64,000 nucleotides of DNA from Heterocephalus glaber (GCF_000247695.1 NW_004624732.1:40691975-40755974), one strand, 5' to 3'; shown: positions 1 through 12,126, counted from the stretch's first letter. Notes: generated by a model not told the origin, from the sequence alone. Program-made: numbers and translations.

Positions 1-311
1 TCAATGGAGTTTTTCATGTCCTGGAAATCTATTTGCATCTGTTTTATGGATTCCATTTGTTTCTTATGTTGGGATTCCATCATGTTCCTCAGCTCTTCTC
101 TAGATTTATTAAACATGTCTTGCACTTGGAGCACAATTTCTCCTGTTATCTGAGAAATTATTTCTGATTTCATTTTTTTCAGATCCCCTTTTGTTGCCAG
201 TTCAGTGGATCCAGGTGGTTGATTATCAGAATGTTCCATCTCATTTCCCTTTGTGGTTGCTGTAGGTGATCTGGTAGTCTGGTAATGAGACGTACTTATG
301 TGCTTGCTCAT
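1..311 (-). CDS. L1 ORF1 protein, N-terminal part (incomplete at window edge)
   Basis: ORF1p of L1 is an RNA-binding chaperone that trimerises through a coiled coil and packages L1 RNA. The start codon at 311-309 gives MSKHISTSHY; a second in-frame Met lies at 239-237 (MEHSDNQPPG). An in-frame stop lies upstream at 359-357, which supports initiation in this interval. About 103 codons are open to position 3. After a polar, disordered N-terminus, from about residue 35 the sequence turns into charged and hydrophobic heptads (for example KMKSEIISQITGEIV and FNKSREELRNMMES), as expected for the ORF1p coiled coil. The RRM and C-terminal domain would lie beyond the window. The choice between the two starts is uncertain. 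The absence of stops suggests a fairly young copy. Confidence 0.75.
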   Translation of the reverse strand, partial: MSKHISTSHYQTTRSPTATTKGNEMEHSDNQPPGSTELATKGDLKKMKSEIISQITGEIVLQVQDMFNKSREELRNMMESQHKKQMESIKQMQIDFQDMKNSI

Positions 312-420
312 TTCACCTGGGGGGGGCAGGGCAGGTGCTGTTGTTGTCAGTGCAGCCTACCTCCTCTGAGCTGGGAGAGGTGGGGCAGGGGCCAAGAGTG
401 GCGCCAGGGATGGTGGCCCA

Positions 421-540
421 GAAGCCCCTTCCTCTGGGCCGGGAGTGGCAGGAAATTTGGCAGCGCAGAAGCCCCTTCCTCTGGACCAGGTGCAGTGGAA
501 CAGTGGCTCAGAAGCCCCTACCTCTGGGCAGGAATTCTTT
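421..540 (-). repeat. ~45-bp tandem repeat in L1 5'UTR
   Basis: GAAGCCCCTTCCTCTGG starts at 421 and 468, and a near-identical GAAGCCCCTACCTCTGG starts at 511, giving spacings of 47 and 43 bp. This lies between the 70-bp monomers and ORF1, the place of the non-monomeric tether part of a rodent L1 5'UTR. Confidence 0.8.
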
Positions 541-678
541 AAATGCTGAGAACTTGATTAGGTCCAGTACAGTGGTCTGGCTGTCCAGCGTCCTCTGTGT
601 CTTTGTAGTGTGTAACCAGGTGTACAGAGAAGAGGCCAAAGGAGCGGGGTGGGGGTCCAGTGCATTGCTGCCAGGGCG

Positions 679-847
679 CGGGCTGATTCGGTGTTTTCCG
701 AGCAACTGCCGACCTCAGGACAGCGTCCGCAGACCTGCCTGTCTGCAGCAGGCTGATTCGGTGTTTTCCGCATGACTGGTGACCTCAGGACCACATCCGC
801 AGACCTACCTGTCTGCAGTGAGCTGATTTGGTGTTTTCCATGTGACT
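679..847 (-). repeat. 70-bp tandem monomers in L1 5'UTR
   Basis: The block beginning GGCTGATTCGGTGTTTTCC recurs at 681 and 751 and, as a variant, at 821, an exact 70-bp period. GACCTCAGGA recurs at 711 and 781. There are two full copies and a 27-bp partial copy, ending where the L1 5' end meets intron. By eye the two full copies match at about 58 of 70 positions. It is probably part of the L1 promoter. Confidence 0.9.
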
Positions 848-1639
848 CAATATTAATCATTAATAAAACAGTCATAAAGAATGACAGATACTTCATGAAT
901 AGATTTGATGTAAAAGGAAAAATATTTTAAACCCTAAACATTCATGAATAAAATGAATATTAATTTATATTGTTCTGAAAATAATGCCCGAAGTAACTAG
1001 ATGATAAAAAGGAATGAGATAAAATAGAAGAGTATTATTATATGCACCAAATAGTATAATTATAAGATCTGTTAAAACTAAATAAAAACTACAAAAATTA
1101 ATAATTCAAAAACAGGAATCTAGTTCAAAAATTATACAAAAATCAATAGATCTCATATATGCAAAGTGTACGTAATTTCAATTATCCATTAAAATTCAAT
1201 TATAAAATATTTTGTGTTAACACAGGTCTGTATATTTATACTAAACAAGATTGAAAAAATCTAAAAAAAATTCAGATTTTTAAAAATTATTTTCCCTTAG
1301 AAAGAATGCCTTGTTATTGCAAAAATATTTATTATGTCTACCTTAATGGAACCCTTCCAAAAGGGTAACAATATCACGGCAACTCTATAAGCTCATCCTA
1401 AATTTATGAAAATGAAAAACTGCAAAAATCATGAAGTATCTTTTTAAGCATAGAGGTATTATTATGAGTAAGACGTGTCTATGACAAATAATTAGAAGTA
1501 GTTTAAACAAACAGTAGTTAAATATTTTATGAAACAATATCAATAAATAGATCAATAATCAAATAGCATCAAGGCATCAGAAATAGGCCTATTTATGTAA
1601 ATGGTTGTAATATAGTAAATAGTACATAATTGAGAAATA

Positions 1640-2725
1640 GTGTCCAACATGTCCAACATCCACGGCATACACGGTGGTGACATGTGAATTCCAGAGGGCT
1701 TGGGTGGCACTGCCCCTATGGCCTTACTGTTTGTAGCCCACAGTCTGTAACTTTCCTAGACAGACATTCCACAGTCCTAACTGGTGGTAGGGTCTCTATT
1801 TTGTCTCTGGATTCATTTCCACAAATTCATCTCGGGGAGTACTTGCCTGGCTTCTTAGGTCTTCCTTTGAAATCTAGGTGGAAGCCTCCCTGACCTCATA
1901 TCTCTTACATTCTGCATGTTGATAAAACCAGCATCAAGATGAAGATGCCAAGATTTGCTCTTGGTAAAACAGTTGCTGGGCCACCTTGGACCACATCTGC
2001 AGTGGTTTTTAAGTGCCTGGATGTCAGAGCACAGTGAAGGGGATCTTAGCAAACCAATTCCCTAGGTGGCCCTTTGAAGCAGATGTTGCAGATATCTGTT
2101 CTCAAATTCCATGCCACAACCTAAATTTTGGCCAGCCTTGGAATTTCCTCATCCAAATCAGCTAGTCTATTACCCTGATTTCAGTGTGCTGCAGTCTCAG
2201 GATATGGGCAAACTGTAGACAAATTTTTGTCAGTGTATAACTAATCAGTCTGTCAATGAAGTCCTCATTCCCTACTGAAACTACCTGAACCTGAACTTTG
2301 AGGTCCTAGTTCCTATCATTATTCTAGTCTTGTAAGGTCTGATGAGACTCACCCATCGGGCTCTTAAGAAAGCATCTGAAGCCTCTCTCCTCTGCATTGG
2401 CAAATCCTCCAAACTGTTTCCAAAGGCCTCTAAACTACACGGTCAATTACAGTGATAGCAATGGCCCCACTCCCAGTACCAATTTGCTCTATTAGTCACT
2501 TTTCTGTCAGTGGGACACAATACCTGACACCCATAAATTAAAGGAATAGAGGTTTAATTTGCTCATTTTTTCAGAGGTTCCAGTCCATGATGGGAGGGTT
2601 ACAAGGCAGGTACAAATGGTGGAAGGACATGGTAGAGTAAAGATATTTAGTTCATGACAGAAATCAGAGAAAAGGAATCATTCCAGAGAGGAAGGGATCA
2701 GGCAACATACATAATGCCCAAAGTT
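1640..2725 (-). mobile_element. MaLR-type LTR element, antisense (internal part plus LTR)
   Basis: 2490-2725 reads as the reverse of a MaLR LTR 3' end, with CTATTAGTCACTTTTCTGTC and ACACAATACCTGACA. 1640-2480 matches the antisense of the non-coding MaLR internal region, for example CCTTTGAAATCTAGGTGGAA and a region rich in short CT blocks. MaLRs are non-autonomous LTR elements with no functional retroviral genes, and none is seen here. Boundaries are approximate. Confidence 0.65.
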
Positions 2726-3307
2726 ACCTTTCCATGGCCCACCCAGGCACATTTGACATAATTTCTTCACTATTAGAGATATCAAGATCAAAAAGTTGGA
2801 TAATATCAAAAAATACTTGACAAGAATGTAAAATGTAATCCAAATGTTGAGAAGCTATAAGTTGACATAACCTTTCTGCATGAAAATTTAAGAAATTTAG
2901 CAAACAAAACATGTATCTACACTTCACCACAGGAATTCTAAATCTAGAAATATTTCATTAATATATCTACCCAAGTGCATAAGATGCACATGCTAATATA
3001 AATACATTATGTATATAATATACAATCCATATATTGCTGCATTGAATATAGTAGGAAAAGTCTGGTTACAGTTTAAATTATCATTGCAAGACTTGTGACA
3101 TGCAGTACAATGCATTTGTATTCTGAAATTATATGCTTGCGTGAAAAAGAATGAGTGCCTGCACACCTTAATGAAAAGCAATCTTTAAAATATATCAATT
3201 TTAAAAGGCATAGAACTGAGGATCAATAGGTTTCTTTTTTGTTAAAATGGATTTAGCTATTTATCAATCTATATGACTATCTTTCCATAAATATATGAAA
3301 ATAAGTA

Positions 3308-3612
3308 TAGTTGTTGCACAGGGGACTGGTTCCAGGAACTCCTGTGGTTTCCAAATTTGCAGATGCTCAGGTCCTTTATATTAAATGGTGTACTATTTCC
3401 ACATAACCTACGCACATCCACTTGCATACTTTGAATTATTTCTAGATTACTTATAATACCTAATACAATGTAAATATTGTTTTAAATGTTGTCATATAGA
3501 GTGTTTAAGAAATAAGGACAACAAAAGCAGTCTGTGGATGTTCAGTACAGATGCAATTTCTTTTTCAATCATAGCTATTTTAATCCATGAATTTCAGATC
3601 CCACATATTAGT
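3308..3612 (+). mobile_element. MER2-like DNA transposon relic (pogo/Tigger group)
   Basis: It contains GGGGACTGGTTCCAGGA, then AACCTACGCACATCC, then AGATTACTTATAATACCTAA, then GTCTGTGGATGTTCAGTACA, in the order of the MER2 consensus as I remember it. It is non-coding, non-autonomous and diverged. The ends are eroded. Confidence 0.75.
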
Positions 3613-3660
3613 CTGAATAAACATTAATAGTCTATTTAAACATGAAGTCTTTCTGGAAGT

Positions 3661-4920
3661 GTTATGGTTTATATTTAGATATCCCCCAAAGCCTCATGCA
3701 CTCATAGCTTGGGCTTTGGGGAGGTGATTGGATCATAATGTGACACCCATCAGTGAATTAGTCCATTGAAGAGTTTATAGCTAAGTATGAGGCTGGGAAG
3801 TGAACCCTGGTCAGAAGAGGTGAGGCACTGGGGGCGTGATCTGGAAGGGTATATCTCCTTCCCTCCTCTCTTGATCTTGTACTGCTTTCGACTGCTATGC
3901 CATAGCTGTATCTTGTCTATCATGTCCCTCTACCATATTCCCCTAATTTGGAGACAGCTGACTTTGGACTGAAACTTCTATAAAATGAGACAAAATTAAC
4001 CATTACATTGTGGGTATTGAATATTGTATCTCAGAGATGAAAAATAATGAATATTTTGTGACCAGAGAAGTGAGGTCATTGCTTTGATGCTAACTGGCAT
4101 TCTGTTTCAGAAGCCTTTGGAACAAGCATGAGGGAGGAATTTGGAAAGATATAATGATACTTGCAGGAGACATAGTCCTACAATACTATAAACTGAGCTT
4201 GATGGGAGATTCTGGTAAGAGCCAGAAGATCAGAATGCTGATAAAAAAGCAGATGGAAAATACTAGGCTTAGGTGGTTTCCACTGGGAACAATGTCTTCA
4301 ATGGCGCTTGTATTCCCGGCTATGTGTGTTGTGCTCTGGTGGAAAATTTGTCTACATTTTGGTCTTTTGAGGGAGACTGAGTTAAGGGAAAGGGACTAAT
4401 TAATCTGGTGGAGAAAATTTAAAGGCTATCAAACATTCAAATCATGGCTTGGGTACAGTTGGGGGCATTTAGCCAGTTCCACCTTGAGAAGAAAGAGCAA
4501 TGACCTCAGATGAGCGATTTAAAAAGTTTTGATTTGGCCAGAAAGGAAGTTTTGGTAAAGTTGGGGTCTATAGAGATGGAGCAGAGGAGAGATTGGTTGC
4601 TGTAAAGATTAGCATTGATATTGAACTCGGAAGATCAGAAAAATGGCTTAAGGGCATGTGAGGAACCATCAAGGTCCTACCCTTTGAAGACTCAGAATTG
4701 CAAAGTAAGACTTTGCTTTGAGACAAGAGCCCCAGGGCACTCTGCTGTAGAAGGGCTACCTAGGTAAATGGTTCCCTGGAATTCAGTTTACTGAGTTCAG
4801 TTGTGAGTGGGGGGTATTGTGTTCAGCAAAGAGAAAGTACCTAAGACCAGAAGGTTATCCAAGAAATAGTTAAGTAATTACCTCTCGTGAGGAAGAATGA
4901 CAAGAAATTTAGAGTAGGAG
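3661..4920 (+). mobile_element. MaLR-type element: LTR (3661-4015) plus internal region
   Basis: It starts GTTATGGTTTATATTTAGATA and reads through CCCCCAAAGCCTCATG, a typical MaLR LTR start. The part after 4015 is co-linear with 53090-53760 (shared GAAGCCTTTGGAAC-like block, TTGATGGGAGATTCT, GGACTAATTAATCTGGTGGA), so both belong to one MaLR internal family. No intact retroviral frame is present. Confidence 0.75.
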
Positions 4921-5940
4921 GAAAGTGAACTTTCCATTGAGTGAATACTTTGTGCTACTTTACTCTCCTTCTACCATGTATCTGCATATTTTTCCAAAAA
5001 ATTGTGGCTTATTTAAAAATAATAAGGATGAATGTGCATACATATGACACAAAGTCTGGTATATTGGACATATCTATTATAAAAGTTATATGTTGCCTTG
5101 AAGTTACTTTGGGCCTTACAGTGTCTTAAGGGCCTTAGGAGACATAAAAGAACCCTCTCCTGTTCATAATCTAGTTAATAAAAAAAGATCAATGCATAAC
5201 ATTTAAATGTAGTCTAAAATATGACACTTTATACTTAGGTATTAAATTGTATAGTGTCATCTGAAAGTGTAATAGAATTGAGATTAACAATAATATAATT
5301 TATAATTTTAGTTTGGTCACTAAAAATACAACTTCCTTTCCCCCCCAGATATCACTAATGTATCATAACTATTATGATATATCATAATATATCATAATTT
5401 TAACTATTGACTCCAGAATGGCTGTAGAATTATTTTAGTAAATATAGCCATAAAACATCATTATCAATCTTTAAGAGTAAAAATAACAGCACAACTGTTT
5501 GCCATCCTTGATATAAATACTACCTGAAAAAGGCAAAGAATAATCATATTCAGATGATTCTAAAGCTTCAACACAGATTATTTCACCAGAAATATGAATA
5601 AATGTAAGTATAGAGCTTAGAAAAAAGTTTCAAGTTTAAATAGGTCCTTTCTCCCATTAATTTTGCAGAGAAAGTTTGAAGCTTAATTGTTTCTCCTTTT
5701 CTTCTTTCATTTGGTTTCAATTTTTACCCAAATGTAGACAAGCGGGTGACTTTGGTTTATAAGTTTAATTTCCAGGTCACGTTAATTAATTAATTAATTA
5801 AAATTAATGAGTTCAGTAACTAAAATTTAAAACTCGTTTCTATGCTCCATATGAAGATAAATCCTAGTCAAGTCACTGAATTTCTTGTAGAACTGAAGAC
5901 TAAGCTCAGAGCCATTCCATTGAGCTCTATCCTCAGCCAT

Positions 5941-6062
5941 TTTTGTTTTTTATTTTGCTACAGGGTCTCACTGAGTTGGCAAAGAAGATCTGGAACTTGC
6001 GACTTGTTGCCTCAGTGTTTCAGGGTACCAGGATTACAAGTATGTGCCACCATGCCTAGCTT
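5941..6062 (-). mobile_element. B1-type SINE, antisense
   Basis: The reverse complement carries the 7SL-derived order of motifs; on the plus strand one sees CAGGGTCTCACTGAGTTGGC, then CCTCAGTGTTTCAGGGTACC, then GGATTACAAGTATGTGCCAC. It is diverged, and the dimer-ID part is not clear. Confidence 0.75.
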
Positions 6063-6827
6063 GGAAATGAAGTCTTAAATGAAAATATACTATAAATTTC
6101 CTGACTGTAACTTTTTCCTTTGTAGATGAGACTAGATGATTAGGTCAAATTGGTATTTTTTAAAACAAACATATTAATAATAGTAAATGTAATATACAAT
6201 TTATAAATATCCAACGTGTAAAAAACTCAAAATCTTAAAATAAAGTTTTGAAAATGTGCAAGAATGGCCAAGTTCACCAACAGTAAAACTCTTCCCCCAA
6301 ATCATGAAAAGCAAAATGCTCGTATAATAATATCTAGCAAAGTCTCACACACACACACAGAAGCCATTCTAAGAACTATTTTAATTTGCTGGCTTTGAAT
6401 ATACAATTTACATTAAACACTTCCACAAAATCAACAGCTATAGAAAAATTAAGTATTTTCTTAATCTTTAGAAAACATACGAGTTTCCTGAAATAAATTG
6501 ATATGTTCACTTTCAGAGTTTCTCTTTTTTTGTTCAAATGTTTTGACCATTGAAAAAAAATTTATATACGCTGGTTCACTTATCTTAGTAAAAGATAAAA
6601 CAGGTTTTTATAGGATAGTTTCTGTTCTAGGTTATGACTGGCAGTTAATATTAAAATATGAACATGAAGAGAAATGAATATTTGAGAACATCTAATGTAT
6701 TTATTCAGGAATATATTTACATTGCCTTTTAAAATACTGGCTTTTGAACTTCAATCTTAATTTTTAAAATACTGACCTTTAATACCACATGAATATTTAT
6801 TTCTCTAACAGTGTTCAGCTTCAATTC

Positions 6828-7030
6828 AATTTAGCAAATATTTATTGAGTAGTATGTGCAAGATTTTCTACTAAATAGCAAAGAAAGATGGGAAAGATCA
6901 ATTTTCCATCTTATGGAAAAGTAAGTTGATTAGAGACAAAGTTATAATTTTAAACATATAAAAAGAATAAGATAAAAGCCATGTAAGTATTACAGAGAGG
7001 TGTTGAATTTCAAGGACATAGAATATATGT
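6828..7030. repeat. Ancient mammalian-wide interspersed repeat (family uncertain)
   Basis: AATATTTATTGAGTAGTATGTGC followed by text resembling the widespread sense-strand motif in which a growing-size, storage and tail sequence is shared with 25240-25480. I recognise the type but cannot assign the family name by eye. Confidence 0.4.
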
Positions 7031-7146
7031 ATGATTTAAGGGTGAGAACAAGGTTTGTTAATATATTCTTCTAAAAGCATCTAAGACATAGTACAGAACT
7101 TTACATATGGACACAGCAAAAAAAATTCATAGAAACAACTGTTCTC

Positions 7147-7332
7147 CATGGTACCAGGGATTGAACTCAGAGCCTTTGCACTGAGCTACATCCCTAGCCC
7201 TTCTTTTGTTTCTATTTTTTTATTTTTGGTTTTAAGACAAAGTCTTGTTGCGTTTTCCAGGCCGAGCTTTAACTTAGAATCCTGTCTTAACCTCATGTGG
7301 TAATGGAATTATAGACATATGCCACCACGCTC
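7147..7332 (-). mobile_element. Composite ID-B1 SINE, antisense
   Basis: The plus strand shows the ID half first (GGTACCAGGGATTGAACTCA to GAGCTACATCCCTAGCCC), a T-rich linker, then the B1 half ending TAGACATATGCCACCACGCTC. This antisense ID-then-B1 order is that of the B1-ID SINEs of squirrel-like rodents. Confidence 0.85.
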
Positions 7333-7774
7333 AAATGCATACAATGTTAACATTAGAACATGTACCTTCTGCAAAAAAAGAACATATAAAACAGAAAAAA
7401 TGTGTGAGAAAAAAATTAATAGCATGGCAATTATTCCTGGTATTAAATGAGAATACATCTGGGCATAGAGAGTAGATGTCAATCAATTCTTTCTCAATTT
7501 GGTCTCTGTCCAATTACTGAGAGTATTAACAATAGAATTCTATTTTGTACATTAATTTTTTACTTTGTAGGAAAGATTATTTTCCTAATAATATAGTTAT
7601 AAGGACAAATTATCATCAGAACAATATTCACAGAGCTATATGCACTGAATTTTGTGGATGACTTCCAGGACTAATACTGAATTGATTCAGTATTAGCCTT
7701 ATTTTCTTAGTTTAACCACATAAAAGATGAAACTCCTATCTAAAGGCATAGCAAGGGGGGATGGGACTTTGACT

Positions 7775-8110
7775 TAGTAATTTTTGTTGTCCCTGAAAAA
7801 CAATACCTGACATCCACAGTTTAAATGAGGAGATGTTTATTTTGGCTCTAAGGCAGACTGGCATGGCTCAGAGGAATAGAGAGTAAAAGCTCCTCACACC
7901 ATGGCAGCCAGGAATCCAGGAGTGAAGGATGGATTATGGAAGGGAGATGCCACTTTTCAAGTCAGTGATCCACAGCTTCCAAGCAGATCCTACCTTCTAA
8001 CAGCAAGTCATCTGTACCACCCTGTAATCTAATCAACTCCCAAACACAGGAGGCTCTGGAGTCCATGTTAGATCTAAACCATAAGAGATCCAATCAGAAA
8101 GAAAAAATGG
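7775..8110 (-). mobile_element. MaLR-type LTR, antisense, diverged
   Basis: TTGTTGTCCCTGAAAAACAA then ATACCTGACATCC, a TTTATTTTGGCTC block, CACACCATGGCAGCCAGGAA and a final ATCTAAACCATAAGAGA resemble the reverse of the MaLR LTR at 2490-2725. Its ends are approximate. Confidence 0.55.
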
Positions 8111-9589
8111 ATCAGTTGGAGGCCATATATCTTTTAATCTTTAACAAACAGAGATTATCTATAAGGGTCAGATAGTCTTATTGTGTCAAGATAAATTATG
8201 TGTTCAGGTTAGAGCTTGAGAAGTGAAAGGAAGGCAAAACTGTTCCTAGAATGGCTTGAAGTTAATGATTCTGGGAGGAAAACATACACCACACAAAGGT
8301 CCAAGTTCAAGATAATCCAAGGTTAACCGAAAGCCATAATATGTTAGCGGGAATAACAAAGTGGTAATACTGGAGATAATACAGAGGTAGCATTAATAGG
8401 GCCAGGGCTTGAAAAATAATCACAAATAGAGTGACCATTTGCCTTATATCTGACTGTTCAGAGGACTGCAGATGCTTCTAACAAAGCCAGAAATATGCAG
8501 GAGAATTTCTGACCTTCAGTGAGGAACTGGGATATTCAGCAAAGCTTTGAACAAAGTAGATTTGAAGTATAGGGTACATTTCAGTGATATAAATTTGTGA
8601 GGCATTTACCTGTAGGTGATGGATGAAACTTTGGTGACCTTGCAGAAAGATGACAAAAGTAAAATAAATAAATTAAGAGAAAATAATCTATGCAACACTT
8701 GACCCCTATTATGTTTTTGAAAATATTTTAAGTGAAAAAGAGAAGTCTAAATTTTAGAGGAAAAAAAGTAGAGCCAACTGTGAGACTATACAAGTATAGA
8801 AATGTTCAATAAAAGGACATGCAGTAGGGACAAGAATTCCAGTGAAAGAAGAAATATTGAAGTTTTAAAAGTCAAACGTATCATTGACTATTTTGCCACA
8901 TTCTAGTCATTTTTGTACATTTTATTAGTTGTCATTTTTTTTAATGACTTCTATCTTACAGGTCAGAAAACTGAAACAAAGAGGTTTGGTAAATTATCTG
9001 AACTCATGCAGTTAATGAATGGTAAAGTATTATTCATGACATAGAAGAGTAAGAAATGAAAAAGCATTCCTGGTGACTAGTGATACAGAAATTTTGGACT
9101 TGCTGATAGGCTGAGGATGAAAGGGTGCGTAGGACAAGAGACATCTAGGTGCACTAAACAAAGTGATTTAAGAAAGGGAAAAAGGAATACAGAAAAGAGG
9201 TAATAAAATCAAAATGATATTTTTCCAGTTATTGGATGAGATATGTTTATGGAGAATAAGAAACTTTACTGTGGAGGAAGAAAGTGAAGGCCAAAAAATA
9301 GAAGTGACTAAGGTTTCCAGGCATTAAGGGGTCACAGGATCACTAACTAAACAAGACCCTTTACAGCAAAGGAAGAGCAGGATGGAAAGGAGAGAAGATT
9401 AAGCAAACAGCAAAAGTGTTAAAATGGTTATCAGGAAGAATCCAAAGAAACATACAAAATTCTTACGAAGAAATATTCAAAGTATTTTAATAGCTTTATG
9501 GCACAGAGACAATAAAAAACTCACCACAGTATGTTAGAAATAATAGAGGTATTCAATAGGCTTCACCACACCACAGAAAAAAGGTGAGG

Positions 9590-10015
9590 AAGATGCTGTC
9601 GTGGCAGGTGGGGTTTTCTGAAGCTGGCTGCATCTAGGGTGTGTGATACTGAGATTAAATGTGTGTAGCACTAAATTAGTCCATTGATTGGAATTAGCAT
9701 AATTCTGGGTGTGAGTGAATGGATTTAGTGAAGTCAGAAGTTCTAACCTGGGTGTAGGTGGCACCACCCAAAAGGATTGTAGCCCGCATGGGACAAAAGG
9801 TAAAGGCAGGCTCCCTTCTTGCTGCTTCCCCCCTGCCAGGCAATGGACTGTTTCTCCTCTCTGAGGCCCCTCTGTCATGCCTCCCCGCCTTGGATCCCAC
9901 AAACTATGCACTGAAGCTGCAGAGTTTGTAGAAAACTGTAAGTGCAAATGAACCTTTCTTCCTTTATTTGTAGGGGTCAGGTATTTTGTCCTAGTAATGA
10001 GAAAAACAACTGGGA
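9590..10015 (+). mobile_element. Solo LTR, same MaLR subfamily as 52631-54970
   Basis: It shares AAATTAGTCCATTGATTGG, the TAGCATAATTCTGG block, CAATGGACTGTT, and GGGTCAGGTATTTTGTCCTAG with the LTRs at 52631 and 54538, in the same order. No internal region follows, so it is most likely a solo LTR. An antisense open frame of 137 codons across it is only a by-product. Confidence 0.75.
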
Positions 10016-10309
10016 CAGATGCTACTCCTAAAAATTCTTCACATATAATCCAATCAGTAATGCTAAAGAAAAGCTGTATTCCTGTAGTATGATATATTTG
10101 GTTCCGGTTATATAGATTGATTTCAACAAAATTAAATTCACCATTTCACTTTGTATTTACTGATACAACAGTGGGGGTGAAAAACAAAATAATCCCAACA
10201 TAAACATTGGCATTCACAGAAACCTACAGTGGATTTCCATCACACAGCAGGTCAGAGCACAGCATGATGCCATTCTCAATGTTAAGTCCCCATGTGTCCC
10301 AGTTCAGAC

Positions 10310-10412
10310 TTGGCCTTGAGCTCACTACAGACCCCAAGCTGAACCTCAAACCCGTGATGATCCAACTGCCTCAGCTTTCCGAGGTCTAGGCCAGTGCCAC
10401 CACACTTGGAAC
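10310..10412 (-). mobile_element. B1-type SINE fragment, antisense
   Basis: CTTGAGCTCACTACAGACC, CTGCCTCAGCTTTCCGAGG and GCCACCACACTTGG appear in the order of an antisense B1 right part. Confidence 0.6.
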
Positions 10413-10899
10413 TTTATCCATAACACTTAACCCTACTCTGGCACCAGAGTCTAAAAATGTACATTGCTTATTCCAGTGGAATCTGAAAAGTGTATGTGTT
10501 AGCACCAATCTATCAAACCTCTTGGAAAGGCATAAGTCACATGAGGATACTGTAAGACTTTAATGCCTCTTCATGCTTTCTTTCTCTAATTACTCTTCTT
10601 CTCCCCTAAACAGATACAAATTCATTGCCATTTTGATTCCTTCCAGAAATATAATTTATGAGAGACATTAATACTTTTCATTTAAACAAGTATTACATAC
10701 TCTGCCTGTTATTGTTATTTTCACTTTACATTTAACCATTAATCATGGGGAAAGATCCATTTCAGTATATTAGGATGATTTCCAGCTTAACAGTGGCAGC
10801 AAGGTAATCTACCTTAAGAGTATCCCATTATGCTTTTTATCCCATTTAGTTTATTTGCAGCATCAAACAATTAAAAACAATTTAATAAAAAATAAACTG

Positions 10900-11215
10900 A
10901 AAAAGTAAATGAGGACCAAAATGTATAATAGATACTGTGAAATAGCAAGTAAAGGTCCAAAGGGGAGGGGGAAGTAGGGAGGGGGGATTTGGGAAAGGAA
11001 AGAAGGCAAAGAAAAAAGTATTAGAAAAGAAAGAAAAAATGTAAATGAAGTTTACATAAATAAGGAGGGATGGAGGGGTGGAAGGGAGCCAAGGGAATGG
11101 GAAAAAATAAGAACCAAGATATATTATGTACAGGTACAAATTCCCAATGATGAATGTGATCAAAATATATACTTAAAATGTATAATAAACTTAATGAATA
11201 ATAAATAAGTAAATA
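10900..11215 (+). mobile_element. L1 3'UTR tail, sense
   Basis: A long purine-rich stretch (GGAGGGGGAAGTAGGGAGG) is followed by ACAGGTACAAATTCCCAATG, ATGAATGTGATC and an A-rich end. The same block appears in reverse at 13640-13900 and at 62475-62575, where it terminates L1 copies. Confidence 0.75.
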
Positions 11216-11219
11216 TATG

Positions 11220-12080
11220 AAAAGATCCTCAGTATCATGTGTCTGCAGGGAAGTGATGGCAGAAATCTAAACAAGTGACAACATCAAAGGCCAAGAAGGA
11301 TATAGAGCCACAGGAACATTCACTCATTGGTTGGCAGTTGGACAATTTTTTAAAAACAAAATATACTTTTACTATAGTATCCAACAAATATGTTCCTTGA
11401 TATTTGTCCAAATGAATTGAAAACTTTTGTCCATGAAAAATATTGTATATGGATATTTATATTAGTTGTATTCATAATTGCCAGAACTTGAAAAAAAAAA
11501 CAACTCAAAATATCTGTTAGTGGGTCGACAGATAAAAAAATTGTAGTACATCTAGACAATGGATTGTTATTCAATATTAAATGAGAGCAATTATCAAGCC
11601 ATACAACTTAAGTGCATATTACTAAATTTAAAAAGCCAATACAGAATGGATATAATTTCAACCCCATAGTCTGAAAAAGGGTAAACTGTGGAAATGGCAA
11701 AAAACATCAGTAGTTGCCTGGGATTTAGGTGCAGGTAAGGATGAACAAGCAGAAAACAGAGAAATTTTAGGGCCTTAAAACTATTCTTTATGATATTATA
11801 GTGCTGGATACTTATCATTATATACTTGTCAAAATCTATAGAATGTACAACACCAAAGTAAACCCTAATATAAGATAATAAACTTCAGGTAATATGATTG
11901 ATGTGTTCATGAAGTGTTCATGATATGTTCACTGACTGTAACAAATTAACTCTTCTGGTAAAGAATTTGATAGTGAGGAAAGCTGAATATGGCCAGGTGG
12001 CAGAAGATACAAAGAAACTCTCTGTAACTTCTGTTTAATTTTTCTGTGAATTTAAACTGCTCTGAAAAATGAAGGCTATT
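11220..12080 (+). mobile_element. Old L1 3' region (end of ORF2 and UTR), sense, decayed
   Basis: CACTCATTGGTTGGCAGTTGG, TTCATAATTGCCAGAACTTG, GGATTGTTATTCAATATTAA and GTAGTTGCCTGGGATTTAGG follow the order of the C-terminal ORF2 and 3'UTR of ancient mammalian L1M elements. It has many stops and no coding capacity. Confidence 0.7.
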
Positions 12081-12126
12081 TTAAATCATTACAGAAAGTT
12101 TGCTGTATACTACATGTTTTATTCAA

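Larger units (their letters stand above)
1..847 (-). mobile_element. L1 retrotransposon, 5' end (5'UTR plus start of ORF1), cut by window edge
   Basis: Reading on the minus strand from 847, there is a GC-rich 5'UTR with tandem monomers, then an ORF1 start at 311 that stays open to the window edge. The GC-rich block contrasts sharply with the AT-rich intron beyond 848, which marks the 5' insertion boundary. Monomeric 5'UTRs are known from mouse and rat L1s and act as promoters. The presence of a 5'UTR means the copy is not 5'-truncated. Whether it is full length at its 3' end cannot be seen here. Confidence 0.85.

Noticed and set aside
335..775. 146-codon and 112-codon open frames in the first kilobase
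   Set aside because: They lie across the GC-rich, tandemly repeated L1 5'UTR and read opposite to or across it; no protein-family features.
9534..9947. 137-codon minus-strand open frame
   Set aside because: It covers the antisense of a solo MaLR LTR.
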